Shown here piece by piece: positions 43,713 through 46,963 of a DNA stretch of 46,963 nt. The stretch is from positions 1-46,963 of the IMG/VR virus record IMGVR_UViG_3300006749_000023, one strand, 5' to 3'. Under the pieces are notes generated by a model. It did no database searches. It saw only the letters and a program-made list of their open reading frames with translations, and was not told the origin of the DNA. This DNA is from a virus. Each line of letters opens with the position of its first letter. Positions within the stretch are counted from its first letter, which is position 1. The position numbers and the translations under genes are program-made.

Positions 43713-44207
43713 ATGGAAATAACAAGAGATCAGTTATCAAAACTGAACAAACAAAGATTAGAAAACAAATTAAAATACCTAGGTATACTTAGTGAATATC
43801 AAACATACAGTAAAGATCTTACACAACAAATAGTATACAGTCAGTTGTCACAAAGACAACACTTTCTTTTTAAAAGGGTGCTTCACGGTTTAAATGTCTA
43901 CACATCAAATGAATTAGAAAAAATGCACTGGGATAAAAAGAGAAGAATAAAAAGAGTATGGAGACGTGCTCAATCAGTAATTAATACTTGGAAACAAGTA
44001 ATATGTAATAAACAAGCTAATGAAGTATTTAAATTATTTCACCACAGTTCATTGGCTAAACATTTTATTAATGAAGATGTCAATAATGTTGACCCAAAAT
44101 TTATTAATAGAATGACACTAAAAGATTTGGATATAACCTATGAAGATTTAGTTATCAAGTTTATGTCTGAAGGTTTGCTACCTAAAAACTATTTATTAGC
44201 TAAGTAA
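43713..44207 (+). CDS. Unknown basic helical protein, 164 aa
   Basis: All-helical and basic: RDQLSKLNKQRLENKLKYLG, SQRQHFLFKRVLHGLNVYTS, DKKRRIKRVWRRAQSVINTW, then EVFKLFHHSSLAKHFINED. The WDKKRRIKRVWRRAQ stretch could bind DNA or RNA. The stop overlaps the next ATG (TAATG). No family is recognised. It is the first gene after the terminator and starts a long run that includes the HNH and helicase genes. Confidence 0.58.
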   Translation: MEITRDQLSKLNKQRLENKLKYLGILSEYQTYSKDLTQQIVYSQLSQRQHFLFKRVLHGLNVYTSNELEKMHWDKKRRIKRVWRRAQSVINTWKQVICNKQANEVFKLFHHSSLAKHFINEDVNNVDPKFINRMTLKDLDITYEDLVIKFMSEGLLPKNYLLAK

Positions 44208-44629
44208 TGCAAGCCAAAAAGAAACTGTGTGTAGGCTGTAAGTCTGAGCAGTACATCTGGAAGAATCAATCAGGTAACCGTTATTGTAAGCCATGTTGGC
44301 ATAGAATAAAAGGTAAAGTAAACTCAATCAAACCTAAACCGGTGTTGAAAAAGAATACAAAACCAATAAAGAAAGTTTCTTCTAAGATGTCTGCTCAACT
44401 TACTATCTACAATAAGTTAAGAAGAACATTCTTAGAGAAGTATCCGCTCTGTCAGGCATCATTACCTGGTTGTAATTTACAATCAACTGATGTACACCAT
44501 ATGAAAGGTCGTGGTAAATATTTAAATGACCCAACTACTTGGTTATCAGTATGTAGAACATGTCATAACTGGATAGAAGAGAATCCTACTGAGTCAGAGC
44601 AATTAGGATTTAGTAATAAAAAATCATAA
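44207..44629 (+). CDS. Zinc-ribbon plus HNH-type nuclease-like protein, 140 aa
   Basis: The N-terminus holds CVGCKSEQYIWKNQSGNRYC-xx-C, a four-Cys ribbon. A Lys-rich linker follows, then LEKYPLCQASLPGC with VHHMKGRG and WLSVCRTCHNWIEEN, giving CxxC-type pairs and the His-His/His pattern of an HNH fold, like NinG-type phage recombination nucleases. It is probably a structure-specific DNA nuclease. The start overlaps the previous stop. It is encoded with a helicase two kilobases downstream, consistent with recombination or replication. Confidence 0.75.
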   Translation: MQAKKKLCVGCKSEQYIWKNQSGNRYCKPCWHRIKGKVNSIKPKPVLKKNTKPIKKVSSKMSAQLTIYNKLRRTFLEKYPLCQASLPGCNLQSTDVHHMKGRGKYLNDPTTWLSVCRTCHNWIEENPTESEQLGFSNKKS

Positions 44630-44634
44630 ATAAA

Positions 44635-44835
44635 ATGAATAAAGTTTTAGAGGTTTGTAAAAACCTGAAACATACTATAGATAGTATGGGAGATAAAGAT
44701 GTAACAACAGGAGATAGTTCATTGCGTGGTAATAATCCATGGGATGGTATTAGACCTGCAAAAAAAATGTTACAAAATAAGTTGAATAAATTAATGAAAA
44801 AAAATAATATAACAGATGAGCAGCTTACAACATGA
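44635..44835 (+). CDS. Unknown small protein, 66 aa
   Basis: A helical front (NKVLEVCKNLKHTIDSMGD) is followed by a Gly/Asn/Pro-rich loop (NNPWDGIRPAKKMLQ) and a Lys-rich helix ending ITDEQLTT. There is no known domain. It starts 5 bases after the HNH gene and its end overlaps the next gene's start by 20 bases. Confidence 0.5.
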   Translation: MNKVLEVCKNLKHTIDSMGDKDVTTGDSSLRGNNPWDGIRPAKKMLQNKLNKLMKKNNITDEQLTT

Positions 44836-45037
44836 AATGGATAGAATATCAGAAGAAGTTATTCTTAGCCATAAAATATTACACCAGTTAACTAGACCAG
44901 AACTAAACCTTAAAGATCATAAACCTTTAAAAGAATATGATACAGAAGAGATGTATAGTTTATTACATAAGTTAACTAAAACAGATTTAATAACAGTAAC
45001 TTTAAAATTTTGGTACAATGGACTTAGGACTAAGTGA
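44816..45037 (+). CDS. Unknown small helical protein, 73 aa
   Basis: Two helices (HEMDRISEEVILSHKILHQL, EMYSLLHKLTKTDLITVTLK) with a short loop. The ATG at 44816 gives a 20-base overlap with the previous gene; an in-frame ATG at 44837, just past the previous stop, is the alternative. The end overlaps the next gene by 20 bases. No family is recognised. Confidence 0.5.
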   Translation: MSSLQHEMDRISEEVILSHKILHQLTRPELNLKDHKPLKEYDTEEMYSLLHKLTKTDLITVTLKFWYNGLRTK

Positions 45038-45248
45038 TGCAGCTAAAGAATTTACAGATATGGTATGGTATAAAGAAGAACTTAACAAAGAAATAGCAGA
45101 AGCTAGAGAGTATGTTAATGTAGATAAGTATACAGGTTTAGACTTTCATCAACTAATGAAGACTGATAAACAACATATCATTGAAGTATTATCACATGCA
45201 ATGGGAGCTTTAAGGTACTTAAAAGAGAAGGAAAATGGGAAGAGATGA
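45018..45248 (+). CDS. Unknown small helical protein, 76 aa
   Basis: Helical and charged, with AKEFTDMVWYKEELNKEIAE and QLMKTDKQHIIEVLSHAMGA. It overlaps the helicase start by 14 bases, so it may act with the helicase, but no known domain is seen. Three small genes in a row (66, 73 and 76 residues) precede the helicase and overlap each other in chain. Confidence 0.52.
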   Translation: MDLGLSDAAKEFTDMVWYKEELNKEIAEAREYVNVDKYTGLDFHQLMKTDKQHIIEVLSHAMGALRYLKEKENGKR

Positions 45249-46338
45249 AGTACAAAGTAAAGCTTTAGATATTGTAAATCAACACCATAGATGTGGCCTG
45301 GCTATATCTATGGGTGTTGGTAAAACACGTATAGCATTGCAACATATGATGGAGAACTTTAATCAATTTAGTTCTTATCTTGTTGTTGCACCAAAGAAAA
45401 CTATTATGGCTGCTTGGAGAGATGAGTGTGATAAAATGAATGCAACACATTTATTGGATCATATTAAGTTTACAACTTATTTGTCATTACATAAGCAGAA
45501 CCCTAATGAGTTTGATATAGTATACTTAGATGAATGTCATAGTCTCTTGTATAGTCATAAGGATTTTCTTGATAGATATGCTGGTAAAATACTTGGACTA
45601 ACCGGTACACCTCCAGTATATGGTGAGAAGGCTATGTTAGTTGATGAATTTTGTCCTATGGTATATAATTTTAAAGTTGATGATGCTACTAGTAGTAATA
45701 TATTAAATGATTATAGAATTATAGTACATATGTTACCTCTTGATAATAGTAGAAACATACCTAAAAAGAAAAGAGATGGTGGTATGTGGTATACATCAGA
45801 AGTAAAAGACTATGAGTATCATACTGGTAATGTTGATGACTCTCCAACTATGAGAGCTAAACAACTTGCATCTATAATGAGAATGAAAGCATTGCAAACT
45901 TATGTGTCTAAAGAAAAATATACAAAACAACTTATGAGTATCATAAAAGATAAATGTATTATTTTTGCAAACACACAGAAGCAAGCAGATAAAATGTGTG
46001 AACATAGTTATCATTCAAAAAATAAAAACAGTGATGACAATTTAAAATTATTTAGTGATGGGACAATTGATAAGCTTTCTTGTGTACTTCAGCTTAGTGA
46101 AGGGGTTTCTATTCCTGGTTTACGTAGTGGTATCATTATGCATGCATATGGTAACGAAAGAAAGTCAGCACAAAGAATAGGTAGACTATTAAGACTTAAT
46201 CCTGATGAGACAGCAATGTGTCATATCTTATGTTATAAGAACACTATTGATGAACAATGGGTTAAGAAAGCATTAGCAGATTTTTCTAAAGATAAGATTA
46301 AATATTTTGAACCAACTAAACAACAATTAAATGGGTAA
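45235..46338 (+). CDS. SF2 DECH-box helicase
   Basis: 367 residues. Motif I is SMGVGKT (25-31), motif II YLDECH (97-102) and motif III LTGTPP (122-127). In the second domain are CIIFANTQKQADKM (241-254) and LSEGVSIPG (288-295) before the QRIGRLLR motif VI (313-320). This is a complete two-domain helicase, like the compact SNF2/DEAD-type helicases of crAss-like phages, and probably works in replication or recombination. The ATG overlaps the 76-residue gene by 14 bases. The final residues overlap the next gene by 8 bases. Confidence 0.9.
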   Translation: MGRDEVQSKALDIVNQHHRCGLAISMGVGKTRIALQHMMENFNQFSSYLVVAPKKTIMAAWRDECDKMNATHLLDHIKFTTYLSLHKQNPNEFDIVYLDECHSLLYSHKDFLDRYAGKILGLTGTPPVYGEKAMLVDEFCPMVYNFKVDDATSSNILNDYRIIVHMLPLDNSRNIPKKKRDGGMWYTSEVKDYEYHTGNVDDSPTMRAKQLASIMRMKALQTYVSKEKYTKQLMSIIKDKCIIFANTQKQADKMCEHSYHSKNKNSDDNLKLFSDGTIDKLSCVLQLSEGVSIPGLRSGIIMHAYGNERKSAQRIGRLLRLNPDETAMCHILCYKNTIDEQWVKKALADFSKDKIKYFEPTKQQLNG

Positions 46339-46567
46339 AATGAAAGAAGTATTCATGCAAATGCGTGAAGAACAATGGATGGGGTGTGAAAAAGAATATC
46401 TTAGACAGTATGCTGAAAAGCTAAGAGATAAAGATATTTATATGAACATGCCTTGTCCTAATTGTTATGATAAAAAACTATTATATAATTCTACTGCTGA
46501 TATAAACTGTGCATCTTGTGCTCAAAAGTTTGTATTAGTGGACGCAAATACATTAAGATATGCCTAA
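46331..46567 (+). CDS. Small zinc-ribbon protein, 78 aa
   Basis: A basic, helical start (KEVFMQMREEQWMGCEKEYL, LRQYAEKLRDKDIY) leads to CPNCYDKKLLYNST and CASCAQKF, a four-Cys zinc ribbon. An in-frame ATG at 46340, just past the helicase stop, is the alternative start. A nucleic-acid-binding partner of the helicase is plausible from neighbourhood; function is not shown. Confidence 0.62.
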   Translation: MGKMKEVFMQMREEQWMGCEKEYLRQYAEKLRDKDIYMNMPCPNCYDKKLLYNSTADINCASCAQKFVLVDANTLRYA

Positions 46568-46832
46568 TTGGACAACACATATAGATGACCTAGAATTTGA
46601 GTGTGTATATGACCCAGGTGAAAAACAAACTTGGGATCATCCTGGCGCAAGCTTGACTGTAGAAATACAAAAAGTATGGACTACACTTGAAGACAAAAAT
46701 GGTAACCCTATTACAGTAAATGTAATGGATATATTAGATCAAGACATTGATTATGAATCAGCAATTGAAACCATCATAGAAGAAATAAAAAATGATGAAC
46801 CAGATCCTGATATGTATAGAGATGACTATTAA
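46560..46832 (+). CDS. Unknown acidic protein, 90 aa
   Basis: The protein starts MPNWTTHIDDLEFECVYDPG and has a strand-rich middle (ASLTVEIQKVWTTLEDKNG) and an acidic ending (IEEIKNDEPDPDMYRDDY). It overlaps the zinc-ribbon gene by 8 bases and the next frame by 11. No family is recognised. Confidence 0.55.
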   Translation: MPNWTTHIDDLEFECVYDPGEKQTWDHPGASLTVEIQKVWTTLEDKNGNPITVNVMDILDQDIDYESAIETIIEEIKNDEPDPDMYRDDY

Positions 46833-46893
46833 GATAATAATAAGTGATCCGGGTGATGAACAACCAGGAACACATATAATAATAAATACATGA
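46822..46893 (+). CDS. Possible tiny ORF, 23 aa
   Basis: An ATG at 46822 within the end of the 90-residue gene opens a 23-residue frame (MTIKIIISDPGDEQPG...), whose TGA overlaps the ATG of the next frame (ATGA at 46890-46893). The overlap pattern is like other microgenes here, but the length is too short to be sure. Confidence 0.3.
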   Translation: MTIKIIISDPGDEQPGTHIIINT

Positions 46894-46963
46894 AAGCATT
46901 ATTTACAAGTATACTTACTAAGAAAGATGGAGAATGGAAACATGCATTATCTATTAAAGAAAA
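46890..46963 (+). CDS. Partial gene cut by the right edge
   Basis: An open frame starts at ATG 46890 (MKALFTSILTKKDGEWKH) and runs to the end of the window after 24 residues. It overlaps the tiny ORF by 4 bases. Too short for any family call. Confidence 0.4.
   Translation, partial: MKALFTSILTKKDGEWKHALSIKE

Noticed and set aside
1-46963. tRNA genes, integrase, attachment sites or insertion sequences
   Set aside because: I saw no tRNA-like cloverleaf, integrase motif or flanking repeats; a lytic or plasmid-like life style cannot be told from this window.

Overview
The window looks like part of a tailed double-stranded DNA phage genome of the crAss-like (Crassvirales) type, infecting a member of the Bacteroidota, probably marine or otherwise environmental and Flavobacteriia-like. 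The evidence is as follows. The DNA is strongly AT-rich. Nearly all space is coding, with tight ATGA/TAATG overlaps. Large terminase, portal, scaffold-like and major capsid genes follow each other in order. They are accompanied by the small-gene set I associate with crAss-like phages: an IHF/HU-like protein, a Cys-rich zinc ribbon, a PD-(D/E)XK nuclease, P22-type tail/ring proteins and an HTH-like protein. Several gaps carry the Bacteroidota promoter signature TAnnTTTG. One virion protein carries a SprB-like repeat and Cys-rich GCTDP-type repeats that are common in Bacteroidota surface proteins. All assignments come from reading the translations; no database was searched.

Layout. Bases 1-39720 are one minus-strand block, transcribed right to left: the virion and lysis region. 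In transcription order it holds a 2737-residue multidomain protein, a UVR-motif protein, PhoH, a coiled-coil protein, an L,D-transpeptidase-like lysin candidate, an HTH-like protein, IHF/HU, a zinc ribbon, a PD-(D/E)XK nuclease, a conserved unknown, a GroES-like co-chaperonin, TerL, a 38-residue protein and portal. Then come a scaffold-like protein, the major capsid protein, a 337-residue unknown, a connector-like protein, a 35-residue Lys-rich peptide, an abundant-virion-type 393-residue protein, a 181-residue structural protein and a 46-residue zinc ribbon. The block ends with a 1782-residue adhesin-like protein, two Cys-rich appendage proteins, a calcineurin-like phosphoesterase, three small structural proteins and a P22 gp10-like tail hub that runs off the left edge. 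Intrinsic terminators followed by TAnnTTTG promoters split this block into several transcription units.

Bases 39721-39938 form the divergent intergenic region. Bases 39939-46963 are the plus-strand block, probably early/replication genes: a well-expressed-looking 138-residue protein, a structured non-coding stretch of about 350 bases, a run of small unknown proteins, an acidic-tailed ssDNA-binding candidate, a zinc-ribbon/HNH protein, an SF2 DECH-box helicase, a second zinc ribbon, and a gene cut by the right edge.

How it fits together. The minus block builds the capsid (portal, scaffold, MCP, connector/ring proteins), fills it (TerL), builds a short tail with Cys-rich appendages for host attachment, and lyses the host. 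The 2737-residue protein combines a clan CD peptidase-like region, a GH24-like lysozyme and a HExxH metalloprotease, separated by a recurring Gly-Gly/Lys-Ala-Gln motif. It is the best candidate in the window for an undescribed system: a modular cargo or polyprotein carried in the virion.
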